DNA of 64,000 nt, taken from the NCBI GenBank assembly GCA_044508265.1, contig JBIQIB010000004.1:1-64000 (forward strand), written 5' to 3'. The DNA is from JAEZDP01 sp044508265 (GTDB lineage: Bacteria > Acidobacteriota > Vicinamibacteria > Vicinamibacterales > Vicinamibacteraceae). Made by a program: the position numbers and the translations under genes. This document shows, piece by piece, positions 31,014 through 38,948 of this stretch. The notes below the pieces were generated by a model that worked only from the letters and a program-made list of their open reading frames with translations, was not told the DNA's origin and did no database searches. The first letter of the stretch is position 1. The number at the start of each line of letters is the position of its first letter.

Positions 31014-31885
31014 ACGTCCACCTTCACGAGCTTGAACATCAGCCAGAGGCCCATCAGGTCGAGCGCGGCGATGAGCGTGAGCGACAGCCAGCCGAGCACC
31101 GTGCTGAAGAGCGGCGCCGTGTAGTTGGGGTCGATGATCGAGAACAGGAACAGCATGCCGGGCGGCATCAGGCACATGATGAAGCCCTGCGTCATGCCCT
31201 GCGCAGTCATCGCCTTGATCTTGCCGGTCACCTTCTTGCGCTCGACGATGGTGTCGGCCACGACGGTGAAGGTCTCGCTCAGGTTGCCGCCCGTCTCGCG
31301 CAGCGTCAGGATCGAGTCGACCACCAGCCGGACGTCCTCGAGCGGCACGCGCTCGGCGAAGCGCCGCAGGGCGTCGTCGGTCAGCCGGCCGAGGTGAATC
31401 TCCTTGACGACGCGCGCGAGCTCGTCGGCGATGGGCGGTTTCGACTCCCGCACGGCGAGCTCGAGCGATTGCTGCAGGCTCATGCCCGCGCGCAGGCCGT
31501 TGGCCATCAGCCGCAGGGCGTCCACGAGCTGATCGTCGATGCGATCGAGCCGCTGCCGCCGGCGGTAGAGCACGAACCCGCGCGGCACCATGTACCCGGC
31601 GATGCCGAGAAACAGCCCCCAGAACACCCGGGCGCCCAGCGCGTCGCCGAGCAGGAAGCCGAGCACCGCACCCGACAGCGTCATGGCCGTGATGAAGCTG
31701 CGCGCGCGCTCCACGGTGATCGCCTCGAACATGGCGTCGAACTCGTCGACGATCCAGGAGGCATAGACGCGCGTCTGGCGCGTCCACCAGGCGCTCAGGC
31801 CCTCGCCCGCGCCGCTGGTGAACACCAGCACCGCCAGCAGCAGGAGTCCGAACGCGCCGAGCTTCAACAGGAGCAGCGAGGTCAT
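31010..31885 (-). CDS. tadB: Tad inner-membrane platform protein TadB
   Basis: The 291-aa T2SSF-family membrane protein has an N-terminal helix (LLLLKLGAFGLLLLAVLVF) and paired helices at about 60-105. The GspF domain contains DQLVDALRLMANGLRAGMSLQQSLELAV and LTLRETGGNLSETFTVVADTI. Two C-terminal helices end the protein. It starts at 31885, overlapping the TadZ-TadA stop by 4 bp (ATGA), so the motor and platform are co-translated. A longer upstream frame lies inside the TadA coding region and is a shadow. Confidence 0.92.
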   Translation of the reverse strand: MTSLLLLKLGAFGLLLLAVLVFTSGAGEGLSAWWTRQTRVYASWIVDEFDAMFEAITVERARSFITAMTLSGAVLGFLLGDALGARVFWGLFLGIAGYMVPRGFVLYRRRQRLDRIDDQLVDALRLMANGLRAGMSLQQSLELAVRESKPPIADELARVVKEIHLGRLTDDALRRFAERVPLEDVRLVVDSILTLRETGGNLSETFTVVADTIVERKKVTGKIKAMTAQGMTQGFIMCLMPPGMLFLFSIIDPNYTAPLFSTVLGWLSLTLIAALDLMGLWLMFKLVKVDV

Positions 31886-33945
31886 AGCGTCTGATGCAGG
31901 AAGATCTCGGCGGGCACCTGGATCCCGAGATTCGGCAGCTGGCGCACGAACGCCGGCACGTGGCCGGTCGGACGGAACTGGCCGATCACCTTGCCCTCCG
32001 GTGACAGGCCGGTCTGCTCGAACCTGAAGATGTCGCGCGTGACGAACTGGTGGCCTTCCTGCCCTGCCACCTCGGTGATGTGGGTGATCCGGCGGCTGCC
32101 ATCCTGCAGGCGGCTCTGCTGCACGACCAGGTTCACGGCCGACGCAATCTGATCGCGGATCGCCCGCGACGGCAGCTCGAGCCCGGCCATCAGCGACATC
32201 GTCTCGAGGCGGCTGAGGGCGTCGGTCGGCGAGTTCGCGTGCAGCGTCGTCAGCGAGCCGTCGTGGCCGGTGTTCATCGCCTGCAGCATGTCGAGCGCCT
32301 CGCCGCCACGGCACTCGCCCACGACGATGCGGTCGGGACGCATCCGCAGCGCGTTGCGGACGAGGTCGCGGATCGTGATGGCGCCCTCGCCTTCGATGTT
32401 GGGCGGCCGCGCCTCGAGCGAGATCAGGTGCTCCTGAGGCAGCTGCAGTTCCGCGGCGTCCTCAATCGTCAGGATCCGCTCGTGGTCGGGAATGTAGGAC
32501 GCCAGCACGTTGAGCAGCGTCGTCTTGCCCGAGCCCGTACCGCCCGAGATCACCACGTTCTGACGGGCCTGGACGGACGCACCGAGGAACGTCGCCATCT
32601 GCTCGGTCATCGAGCCGAAGTCGATCAGCTCGCGCACGCCCAGCAGCTTCTTGCTGAACTTGCGGATGGTGATGGCCGGGCCCTTCAGCGCGAGCGGCGG
32701 GATGATCGCGTTGACGCGGCTGCCGTCGCGCAGGCGCGCGTCCACCATCGGCACCTTCTCGTCGATGCGCCGTCCGAGCGGCGCCACGATGCGCTCGATG
32801 ATCCCCCGCAGCTGATCGTTGCTCAGGAAGCGCACGTCACTCAGCTCGAGCCGGCCCTTGCGCTCCACGTACACCTGATCGATGCGGTTCACCATGATCT
32901 CGGTGATGCCGGGATCGTCGAGCAGGTTCTCCAGCGCGCCGAGGCCGAGCGCCTCGTCCATCAGCTCCTTGACGAGCTCGCGGCGGTCCTGCCGGGAATA
33001 GGCCGCCGACGCCTCTTCCTGGACGAGCGCGGTGAGCTTGCCCTCGACGCGGACGTGCATCTCCTGCCGCTTGACGGGATCGTGGAGGTACCCGAGATCG
33101 CCCTTGCGGAGATCGATCTCCTCGATCAGCCGCCGAAGGATCTTCAGCTTGAGCTGCAGGCGCGCGTCCTCTGTGACCTCCGGGACGTCCGCAGCCGCCT
33201 CGGCCCGTTGCCGGAACGCACGCTGCACGAACGCGCGCGACAGATCGGCAAACAGCGCCGAGAGCTCGTGCTCCGGCCGCAGTTCGAGCAGCAGGCGCTG
33301 CTTCTGTTCCGCCCACGACACCGCTTCCTCTGCCGGGGGCAGCTGTCCGATCACGGTGAGCCCGAGCTGCGGCACGCCGCCGAGCGACGACCGTTCATGT
33401 ACGCGGTTGAGGCAGAGCACCGTGGCGCTCGCCGGGAACTGCGCGGCCCTGAGCAGCCCGAGAAAGTGACTCGCGCGCGCCACGCCCGTCGGCGTCGGCT
33501 CCACGACGACGCACATCTGGTCGATGCGGTCGAGCAGGAACGAGGCGACGTCGCCGCTCGTGACGCCGAGGTCGACGATCAGGTAGTCGAAGGCGGCGTC
33601 GATGACCTTGAACACCTGTTCGAGCACACGCCGCGTCAGCGCGGACGCCTGCACGACGTCGGACACCAGCGACAGACACGGCACGCCGCACGGCGCCGAC
33701 ATCAGGTACGTCCCGAGGAACTCCGGTGTCAGGCGGTCGAGCAGCGGCACGAGGTCCGCGATGCTCTTCGCACGCGGCACGCCCATCCGCGCGCAGCCGT
33801 CACCCGGGCACGGGTACGAAGCATCGAGGAAGAGCACTCCGCCACGTACCTGCTGCAGCACGCCGAGGGCCAGGTTGGTGGCAATCAGCGTCTTGCCGAC
33901 CCCACCGGCCCCCGACGTCACACCGAGTGTCTTGAGCTTCGCCAT
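31882..33945 (-). CDS. TadZ(CpaE)-TadA(CpaF) fusion ATPase
   Basis: The 687-aa product joins two proteins that are usually separate. Residues about 1-255 form a ParA/MinD-like ATPase related to TadZ/CpaE, with deviant Walker A SGAGGVGKT, LFLDASYPCPGDG, and FDYLIVDLGVTSGDV. Residues about 300-680 form the TadA/CpaF motor, with VKELMDEALGLGALENLLDDPGITEIMVN, Walker A SGGTGSGKTTLL, LTIEDAAELQL, and Walker B RPDRIVVGECRGGEALDM. The start at 33945 is where the TadZ-like sequence begins; upstream frame overlaps the secretin gene. Fusion would tie polar placement (TadZ role) to the motor. Both nucleotide-binding sites look intact. Confidence 0.9.
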   Translation of the reverse strand: MAKLKTLGVTSGAGGVGKTLIATNLALGVLQQVRGGVLFLDASYPCPGDGCARMGVPRAKSIADLVPLLDRLTPEFLGTYLMSAPCGVPCLSLVSDVVQASALTRRVLEQVFKVIDAAFDYLIVDLGVTSGDVASFLLDRIDQMCVVVEPTPTGVARASHFLGLLRAAQFPASATVLCLNRVHERSSLGGVPQLGLTVIGQLPPAEEAVSWAEQKQRLLLELRPEHELSALFADLSRAFVQRAFRQRAEAAADVPEVTEDARLQLKLKILRRLIEEIDLRKGDLGYLHDPVKRQEMHVRVEGKLTALVQEEASAAYSRQDRRELVKELMDEALGLGALENLLDDPGITEIMVNRIDQVYVERKGRLELSDVRFLSNDQLRGIIERIVAPLGRRIDEKVPMVDARLRDGSRVNAIIPPLALKGPAITIRKFSKKLLGVRELIDFGSMTEQMATFLGASVQARQNVVISGGTGSGKTTLLNVLASYIPDHERILTIEDAAELQLPQEHLISLEARPPNIEGEGAITIRDLVRNALRMRPDRIVVGECRGGEALDMLQAMNTGHDGSLTTLHANSPTDALSRLETMSLMAGLELPSRAIRDQIASAVNLVVQQSRLQDGSRRITHITEVAGQEGHQFVTRDIFRFEQTGLSPEGKVIGQFRPTGHVPAFVRQLPNLGIQVPAEIFLHQTL

Positions 33946-33959
33946 TCGAAGGGCACTTC

Positions 33960-35168
33960 CTACTGGGGCTCCGCGGCCGTGATCCTCGGCCGGAACACCA
34001 CGAGCAGCTGTGTGGTCTTGGCCTTGTACGAGTTCGAGCCGAACAGGCTCCCGAAGACCGGGACGTACTGAAGGCCACGCCGCTGCGGGCCCGGCAGCCG
34101 CGAGGCCGTGCCGGCCTTGCTGCTGGCGGTCTGAATCGGGTTGCCCCGACGGTCCACCATGCGCGGCGCGGCGAGGAGATCGGTGCCGGACACCGCGAAT
34201 GGCACGCCCTCGACCGTCGAGAACGTGTAACGCGACCGCCGCCACACCTCCGGGTCGTACAGGTCGTGGCTAATCGGCACGTTCGTCTCGACCTCGACGG
34301 CGGTGACGATGCCCGAACGTCCAGGCTGCGGGCGCAGCGTCAACCGGATGCCCGTCTCGGCGCCGTCTTCGGCGGCGGCTGCCGGCTTGCCCTTGTTCTG
34401 CCGGCCCGCTTCAGGATCGACGGCCGTCCCGCCGATGAAGATCTCGCCCGCCTCGCCGACGGCCGCGCGCACCGTGCCCTTGTACAGGCTGCGGCCCGAC
34501 GGCTCGACGCCACGGCCGTAATCGCCGGTCTTGAACTGCGTGCTCGCCTCGAACAGCTCGAGCTCGTACTCGACGACCGCCGCGGCCTCGCCCTCGCCCA
34601 CAGTCCCCACGGCAGCGGCCCCGGTGCCGCCCACCACGCCGCCACCCGTGCTGCGGCCGGCCGCGGCAGTCGGTACGGTGACGGCAGACTGCACCCTGGC
34701 GACGCGCGCGATGTTGTTGACCGCGGTGAGCTCAGCACTCGTCCTGACCGTGCCCGTCAGCAGGAGGCCGCCACCCAGCTTCGACACCTTCACGTCGGGA
34801 TACGGAGCCAGGAGCGCAGCCAGGTCGGACTCGATCCGCTCGGCGTCACGGGTCGTCACGACGAGGTCGATCTCATGGCGCAGCACCCGCTTGCGATCCC
34901 AGATGCTCAGCGTCGTGCGGCCGGGCTTCTTGCCGCGCAGCATCAGCTGCTGGCGGCCGTTGGTCGGCTCGTACCCTGCCGTGTCGGGCGAGCCAAGCAC
35001 GATGTCGCCCATGGCGTATCCGGGCGACCACGTCGTGATCTCGTTGACGTAGATGGTCAGCTCTTCCCGCGTCGGCTGCGCCGAGGCCAGCGTCGTCACG
35101 GCCAGCCAGAATCCGGCCGCGGCCAGCGTCAGCCGCCAGGTGCTGGTCGCTCGTAGTACGGACGTCAT
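33960..35168 (-). CDS. cpaC: Tad outer-membrane secretin, short (CpaC/RcpA)
   Basis: The 402-aa product has a signal peptide (to about residue 30, ASAQ), then a pilus-assembly N-domain (GKKPGRTTLSIWDRKRVLRHEIDLVVTTRDAERIES). A BON-like segment follows (LAPYPDVKVSKLGGGLLLTGTVRTSAELTAV). The C-terminal secretin region ends in the family motif VPVFGSLFGSNSYKAKTTQLLVVFRPRI. Usual CpaC proteins are nearer 450-550 residues; here the beta domain is compact and Gly-rich. It forms the outer-membrane gate for the pilus. It lies 14 bp before the fusion ATPase gene. Confidence 0.87.
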   Translation of the reverse strand: MTSVLRATSTWRLTLAAAGFWLAVTTLASAQPTREELTIYVNEITTWSPGYAMGDIVLGSPDTAGYEPTNGRQQLMLRGKKPGRTTLSIWDRKRVLRHEIDLVVTTRDAERIESDLAALLAPYPDVKVSKLGGGLLLTGTVRTSAELTAVNNIARVARVQSAVTVPTAAAGRSTGGGVVGGTGAAAVGTVGEGEAAAVVEYELELFEASTQFKTGDYGRGVEPSGRSLYKGTVRAAVGEAGEIFIGGTAVDPEAGRQNKGKPAAAAEDGAETGIRLTLRPQPGRSGIVTAVEVETNVPISHDLYDPEVWRRSRYTFSTVEGVPFAVSGTDLLAAPRMVDRRGNPIQTASSKAGTASRLPGPQRRGLQYVPVFGSLFGSNSYKAKTTQLLVVFRPRITAAEPQ

Positions 35169-35192
35169 GATCGTTCCTCCTGCGGCGCCGGC

Positions 35193-36026
35193 TCAGAACA
35201 GCCCGCGACCGACGTCGCGGAACTGCTGGATGGGACGCGGCCGCGGCTTCACGGGAATCTGGACGTTCAGCAGGCCGAATGGATCGAGGTGCGGCAGTTC
35301 GACCTCCGTGTCGTCGAGCCCGGAGCGCAGCGACAGCGTCAGGTCGCCGACCTCCTGCGCCAGGATCAGCTCCTGGACGCGAGCCGGGTCGACGAGCACG
35401 GTGACGGTCCGCAGGGTCCGCTGCTGCGCCGACTGCGGAGGGGCCGCGCCGGTCTCGCTCTGGATGCGCTCGCGCCGGAGCTCGCGATTGACCGCCACGA
35501 CGAACACGTTCTGCATCATCGTCCTGACTTCGGTCCGCTCGTCGGCGTAACGGACGCGCCCCTGCTCGTAGCCGACCGGCCGTCCGAACTCGAACGTCCC
35601 CACGATGTCGACGAAGTTGCCGGGGCGCACCAGCCCGCCCACGCCCGTCTCGTCGGTCACGGTGATGGCCACGGCGCGCCGCCCGCGCGGCACCTCGAAC
35701 GACAGCGCCTCGGCGCCGGCATCGGCCAGCATTCCGCCCGCCACCTGGGTGCCGGCGGGAATCGGCACTACCGCCACGCGGCCGGCCACTTCCTCGAGCG
35801 TCGGGAAGGTCTGGGGCTGCCGGTACTTCCGCGGCACCGAGATGCGCTCGATGGCCGTCTCCTCGATCGCGGTGCCCGCGGGGATGTCCACCCGGGTCAC
35901 GATCACGTTCTGCATGTCCACTTCTTCATAGAGCTGCCGCTCGAGCCCCCGAACGTAGACGAAGACCAGGAAGACGGCCAGCAGGCCCAGCATCAGCGAC
36001 AGCAACAGTTTTGCGCGACCAGACAT
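35193..36026 (-). CDS. cpaB: Pilus assembly protein CpaB/RcpC
   Basis: The 277-aa product has one N-terminal membrane helix (LLLSLMLGLLAVFLVFVYV) and a SAF domain (MQNVIVTRVDIPAGTAIEETAIERISVP, then GRVAVVPIPAGTQVAGGML). A CpaB C-terminal domain follows (RRAVAITVTDETGVGGLVRPGNFVDIVGTF). It is thought to work with the secretin in the periplasm. It ends in RPRPIQQFRDVGRGLF. Its position just before the secretin gene is the canonical Tad order. Confidence 0.92.
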   Translation of the reverse strand: MSGRAKLLLSLMLGLLAVFLVFVYVRGLERQLYEEVDMQNVIVTRVDIPAGTAIEETAIERISVPRKYRQPQTFPTLEEVAGRVAVVPIPAGTQVAGGMLADAGAEALSFEVPRGRRAVAITVTDETGVGGLVRPGNFVDIVGTFEFGRPVGYEQGRVRYADERTEVRTMMQNVFVVAVNRELRRERIQSETGAAPPQSAQQRTLRTVTVLVDPARVQELILAQEVGDLTLSLRSGLDDTEVELPHLDPFGLLNVQIPVKPRPRPIQQFRDVGRGLF

Positions 36027-36062
36027 AGGGGTTCCGTAGAGCGGGGTCGATGAAGTGCGTTC

Positions 36063-36734
36063 TCAGTCCCAGGGGCAGTTGCCCCACAAGCAGTCCCAGG
36101 CACAGCCCTCGATGTCGTCCACACACGCCTGGACGTTCTGCAGTGTGCCGACCATGTCCTGCACGTCCTGGAGCTCGTCGCGCAGGGTACTGATGTCTAT
36201 GACGGCACTTTCGCCGTTGTACATGAACCAGCCGAAGTAGTCGCCGTCGCCGAGCGAGGCGAGCGAGTCGCCCGCGACCGACCACGCCGACCCGGCATCG
36301 AGTCCGCCGCCGGCCTTCGTGCGCTTGCAGGGCGGGCTCGCGCCGTCGCAGGTGCCATCCGGATCGCCGTGCTGCTCGACCCAGTGGCTGTACACGCGCA
36401 GGTCGGTGTCGAGGTCGTTCTGGAACAGCCCGAGGCGCGGCACCTCGTTGGCCGACGGTACGCCGAACCGCGGAGCCCAGATCACTTTCACCGTCTCGCG
36501 GTTGTACTCGTAGCTGTCGGAGTTGTGCTGGAACATCGACGACAGCATCGTCGCGTGCACTTCGCCCAGGGTCCTGGTGACCGTGCGATTCACCAGATAC
36601 AGCTGGAAGGCCACGGCCATGAACACGACGCCGAGGCCGGCGATGATCATGGTCTCGACGGTGGCCTGCCCCCGGCGTCCGCGGCGCGCGGCTGCGGCTG
36701 CGGCTGCGGCTGCGGCTCGCGCATCAGTAGACAA
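36063..36734 (-). CDS. TadE/F-like pseudopilin with poly-Ala leader
   Basis: The 223-aa product (TTG start at 36734) has a leader of ten alanines then RRGRRG, and a prepilin-like core QATVETMIIAGLGVVFMAVAF with Glu at +5 after Gly. The exported domain is rich in Asp/Trp and has cysteine pairs (GTCDGASPPC, ACVDDIEGCAWDCLWGNCPWD). TTG 36734 overlaps the previous gene by 11 bp, matching the other junctions, and GGAGG lies close upstream. An ATG at 36797 would add 21 odd residues and overlap by 74 bp. The start is therefore tentative. It is probably a minor pseudopilin that primes the pilus. Confidence 0.75.
   Translation of the reverse strand: MSTDARAAAAAAAAAARRGRRGQATVETMIIAGLGVVFMAVAFQLYLVNRTVTRTLGEVHATMLSSMFQHNSDSYEYNRETVKVIWAPRFGVPSANEVPRLGLFQNDLDTDLRVYSHWVEQHGDPDGTCDGASPPCKRTKAGGGLDAGSAWSVAGDSLASLGDGDYFGWFMYNGESAVIDISTLRDELQDVQDMVGTLQNVQACVDDIEGCAWDCLWGNCPWD
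36691..36717. repeat. Hexanucleotide tandem repeat coding poly-Ala
   Basis: GCTGCG is repeated four times plus GCT (plus-strand reading), giving alternating GCC/GCA alanine codons in the pseudopilin leader. Copy-number change would add or remove Ala pairs without shifting the frame. Confidence 0.8.
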
Positions 36735-37674
36735 CGGGCCTCCACTTGTCGAAGGCGTCGTCGTACACCGCGCCGCGGATTGTGGCCTCGGTGGCAAAGA
36801 GGAGCGACATCGCTCCGCTGAGCGGCGTGAACTTCACGCGGTAGTCCGACTCGCCTTCCTCGATGTTGCCGCCCACGGGCTTCGCGTGCGCCGCGGCGAC
36901 CATCGCGGGGATGGCCTCGTCGCCGAACAGTCCGAACGGGTTGTAGATGGGCCGTGCCGGCGGCGCTTCGACCACCCACACGAACGAGATCTCGAGGTCG
37001 CTCTTCTTCCACCACTTGATGTAGTCGTACGTGGTGGGGCAGTAGCCGATGATGCACGGCACGAAGTAGGTGATGCTGGCGTCGAGCGGCTCCTCGTCGG
37101 CGAGGCATGGCAGCGGCAGCTGCGTGAACGGGAAGGGCTGTTCCCAGCAGGCGGTCGGCCGCTTCTTCTCGAACGGCACCTCGTTGCTGATCGTGTCGTC
37201 GCCGCTGGTGATCAGGTTCGCCCGATAGCCCTCGTACCAGCGGAGCTGCTCACCGGGGAACAGGTCCTGCGTGTTGTACCAGGTGACACGCGAGGCCTCG
37301 TCGTAGGGGATCTTCGTGTAGCCGATCTGGATCGAGGCGTCGACGCCGTCGATGATGGCCGTCGCGACTTCCCAGATGGTCTTGACGACGCCGTCGAGGC
37401 CGACGAGCCCTGCGATGTAGAGGCCCGGGTCGATGAGCGGCCTGATGTCGCGCCGCCACCCGTTCACGTCGGCCAGGGCGTTCATGCCGATGGCCATGTT
37501 GGTGGCGCCCGTCCACGCGCCGGCATCGGCAGCAATCTGCAGGGCGATACGCCGATTCACCGCCTGGCCCACGTTCACGATGAGCCCGACGAACATCAGC
37601 ATGACGACGAGGAAGCACAGGAAGAACGGGGTCGACTGACCGCGTTCGCCTCCTCTACTGCCCTCACTCGCCAT
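36724..37674 (-). CDS. TadG-like pseudopilin
   Basis: The 316-aa product has a short basic leader ending RGGERG, then QSTPFFLCFLVVMLMFVGLIVNVGQAVNRRIALQIAADAGAWTGA. This is the Tad/Flp-G N-terminal helix with the conserved A-A-D-A-(A/G) motif. Phe stands where the others have Glu at +5. The exported domain of about 250 residues is unlike characterised TadG and has two cysteine pairs (TACWEQ...LPC, VPCIIGYC). ATG 37674 is favoured by the 11-bp overlap with the tadE-like gene; the longer frame lacks similarity. Confidence 0.82.
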   Translation of the reverse strand: MASEGSRGGERGQSTPFFLCFLVVMLMFVGLIVNVGQAVNRRIALQIAADAGAWTGATNMAIGMNALADVNGWRRDIRPLIDPGLYIAGLVGLDGVVKTIWEVATAIIDGVDASIQIGYTKIPYDEASRVTWYNTQDLFPGEQLRWYEGYRANLITSGDDTISNEVPFEKKRPTACWEQPFPFTQLPLPCLADEEPLDASITYFVPCIIGYCPTTYDYIKWWKKSDLEISFVWVVEAPPARPIYNPFGLFGDEAIPAMVAAAHAKPVGGNIEEGESDYRVKFTPLSGAMSLLFATEATIRGAVYDDAFDKWRPVVY

Positions 37675-38101
37675 TGTCGCCTCCGCTCGGGGGGTTGTCC
37701 TGCGTCGTCGTGGGCGCGAACCCCTCGAGTTCCACGCCGTCGGGCTCGATGTGCTCGTAGATGGGCAGCCCGAACGGTACGCGCGTCCTGACGCGGTAGC
37801 CCTCCCAGCCGTCACGGTTGATGGCGTCCACCTCCACTGGCACGTCGTCGCCGTCGCTGCGCCACCAGTTGAGGTTGTCCATCACCGCCTCGGCGGCGGC
37901 CCGCGGGTTCTTTCCGACGGCCGCGGCGCGCGCGGCCGCGAACGCGGCGTAGTTCACCATGTAGCGCGTGACCGCGAACATGGTGAGGTGCATGACGCCG
38001 AAGATCAGGAGCAGCACGAAGGCCATCATCATCATGGACTCCAGTGCCGCCTGACCGCGCCGGCCATGCCGGCGCGTCCTGGCGTCGTCGTACCGAAGCA
38101 T
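37664..38101 (-). CDS. TadE-like pseudopilin
   Basis: The 145-aa product has a basic leader (DARTRRHGRRG), then QAALESMMMMAFVLLLIFGVM with Glu at +5. After the helix comes RYMVNYAAFAAARAAAV, the TadE signature. The remainder is a small exported domain ending in a Pro/Gly-rich tail. It lies 9 bp after a Flp-like gene. Known role of TadE: pseudopilin processed by the prepilin peptidase and needed for pilus assembly. Confidence 0.88.
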   Translation of the reverse strand: MLRYDDARTRRHGRRGQAALESMMMMAFVLLLIFGVMHLTMFAVTRYMVNYAAFAAARAAAVGKNPRAAAEAVMDNLNWWRSDGDDVPVEVDAINRDGWEGYRVRTRVPFGLPIYEHIEPDGVELEGFAPTTTQDNPPSGGDNGE

Positions 38102-38110
38102 CGACCGCGC

Positions 38111-38386
38111 CTAGGGGGTCGGCTGCTTGTCCGGCGCGTTGTCGGTCGACTGGATCGCGTCGCGTGCGCTGCCGGACCATTTCTGGGCGGCGCCCTTCAC
38201 GTCGTTCCAGAAGAACGTAATGAACGCGATCAGGATCACGGCCGCCATGATGCCGACGATCATCAGGTACTCGGTCGGCGTCTGCCCGGCCTCATCACGC
38301 AGCCGGCGCACCTGCACCGCCCGCCGGGCCGTACCGAGCAGGCCGAAGCCCGCCGCTTCACGTCGTTCGTTCGACTTGTCCATCAC
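38111..38386 (-). CDS. Flp-like prepilin (C)
   Basis: The 91-aa product carries a longer leader (34 residues) ending RRLRDEAG, then QTPTEYLMIVGIMAAVILIAF with Glu at +5 of the mature form. A short, polar, Lys/Asp-rich C-terminus follows (FWNDVKGAAQKWSGSARDAI). The helix and the WNDV-like junction resemble Flp/Fap pilins, making this the best candidate for the major pilin. It lies between Flp-like B and TadE. Confidence 0.82.
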   Translation of the reverse strand: MMDKSNERREAAGFGLLGTARRAVQVRRLRDEAGQTPTEYLMIVGIMAAVILIAFITFFWNDVKGAAQKWSGSARDAIQSTDNAPDKQPTP

Positions 38387-38409
38387 ATGTCTCCCGCCGC
38401 ACCACGCGG

Positions 38410-38649
38410 CTAGTTGATACAGTCAACGTCCTCTTCAGGCTGGACGAACTCCGGGCACGGCTGCGGGCCGTGGTCCTGCGGCACCGGGCTGGAGAGATAC
38501 ACGAGGATGTGACCGGTCGCCGTGCGCGTGACCCAGCGCATGGTCGGCACCACGATCCCCGTGAGCATGATGAGGATCGCGGTCATGATTCCCGCGATCA
38601 TCAGGTACTCGACGGCCGTCTGGCCGCGGCGACCGCGCCACGGGTTCAT
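38410..38649 (-). CDS. Flp-like prepilin (B)
   Basis: The 79-aa product has leader MNPWRGRRG and then QTAVEYLMIAGIMTAILIMLTGIVV with Glu at +5. Its C-terminal region is acidic and holds two cysteines (PCPEFVQPEEDVDC). The ATG at 38649 overlaps the previous gene end by 4 bp; the longer upstream frame runs inside that gene and is not used. It could be a major or minor pilin. Confidence 0.82.
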   Translation of the reverse strand: MNPWRGRRGQTAVEYLMIAGIMTAILIMLTGIVVPTMRWVTRTATGHILVYLSSPVPQDHGPQPCPEFVQPEEDVDCIN

Positions 38650-38804
38650 ACGCCCACCATCCGGACGCTGCGTGCGAGGTTCACCACCATCTCCACGAGC
38701 ACCGGCTGGATCAGGCCGACGATGATGATGGCGATGGCCGTCAGGATCCCGGCCACCATCAACCACTCGACGGCCACCTGGCCCTGGTCATCTCGCGCAG
38801 CCAT
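38646..38804 (-). CDS. Flp-like mini-prepilin (A), first gene of the Tad run
   Basis: The 52-aa product is MAARDDQG, then QVAVEWLMVAGILTAIAIIIVGL with Glu at +5 and Trp at +6, followed by about 20 polar residues. ATG 38804 is preferred over the upstream ATG at 38852 because the predicted transcription start (about 38859) would leave almost no leader for the latter, and the short form matches the paralogues. It is the promoter-proximal gene of the whole locus. Confidence 0.75.
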   Translation of the reverse strand: MAARDDQGQVAVEWLMVAGILTAIAIIIVGLIQPVLVEMVVNLARSVRMVGV

Positions 38805-38865
38805 GGCTCTGCCCCGTACAACGCGATCCGCTCCATCGACGAACGCATACAAGGGAGTGCGCGCA

Positions 38866-38893
38866 ATTGTACAAGCCCGACCGTAGCCGTCAA
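38866..38893 (-). promoter_or_regulatory. Near-consensus sigma70 promoter of the Tad locus
   Basis: On the minus strand the -35 box is TTGACG (38888-38893) and the -10 box TACAAT (38866-38871), with a 16-bp spacer. Each matches the consensus at 5 of 6 positions. The expected start is near 38859, about 55 nt before the first prepilin ATG. Confidence 0.65.
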
Positions 38894-38925
38894 GTGGCTC
38901 ATTCGCCGGAGGTTCGCGGGACGTT

Positions 38926-38931
38926 TATACT
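38926..38931 (+). promoter_or_regulatory. Putative -10 box (TATACT) of kinase 1
   Basis: TATACT (5 of 6 to consensus) lies 17 nt before the kinase ATG at 38949. The -35 region is weak (TTCGCC at 18 bp). It diverges from the Tad promoter, so kinase and Tad operon share 144 bp of control region. Confidence 0.4.
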
Positions 38932-38948
38932 CAAGGGCCCGACCCGCC

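Noticed and set aside
33946..34245. N-terminal extension of the TadZ-TadA frame
   Set aside because: It runs through the secretin 3' end, lacks similarity, and the TadZ-like sequence starts exactly at MAKLKTLGVTSG.
36647..37108. Frame giving a Gln-Pro repeat (MREPQPQPQ) over the GCTGCG repeat
   Set aside because: This is the hexamer read in the wrong frame. The poly-Ala frame continues into a prepilin helix with Glu at +5.
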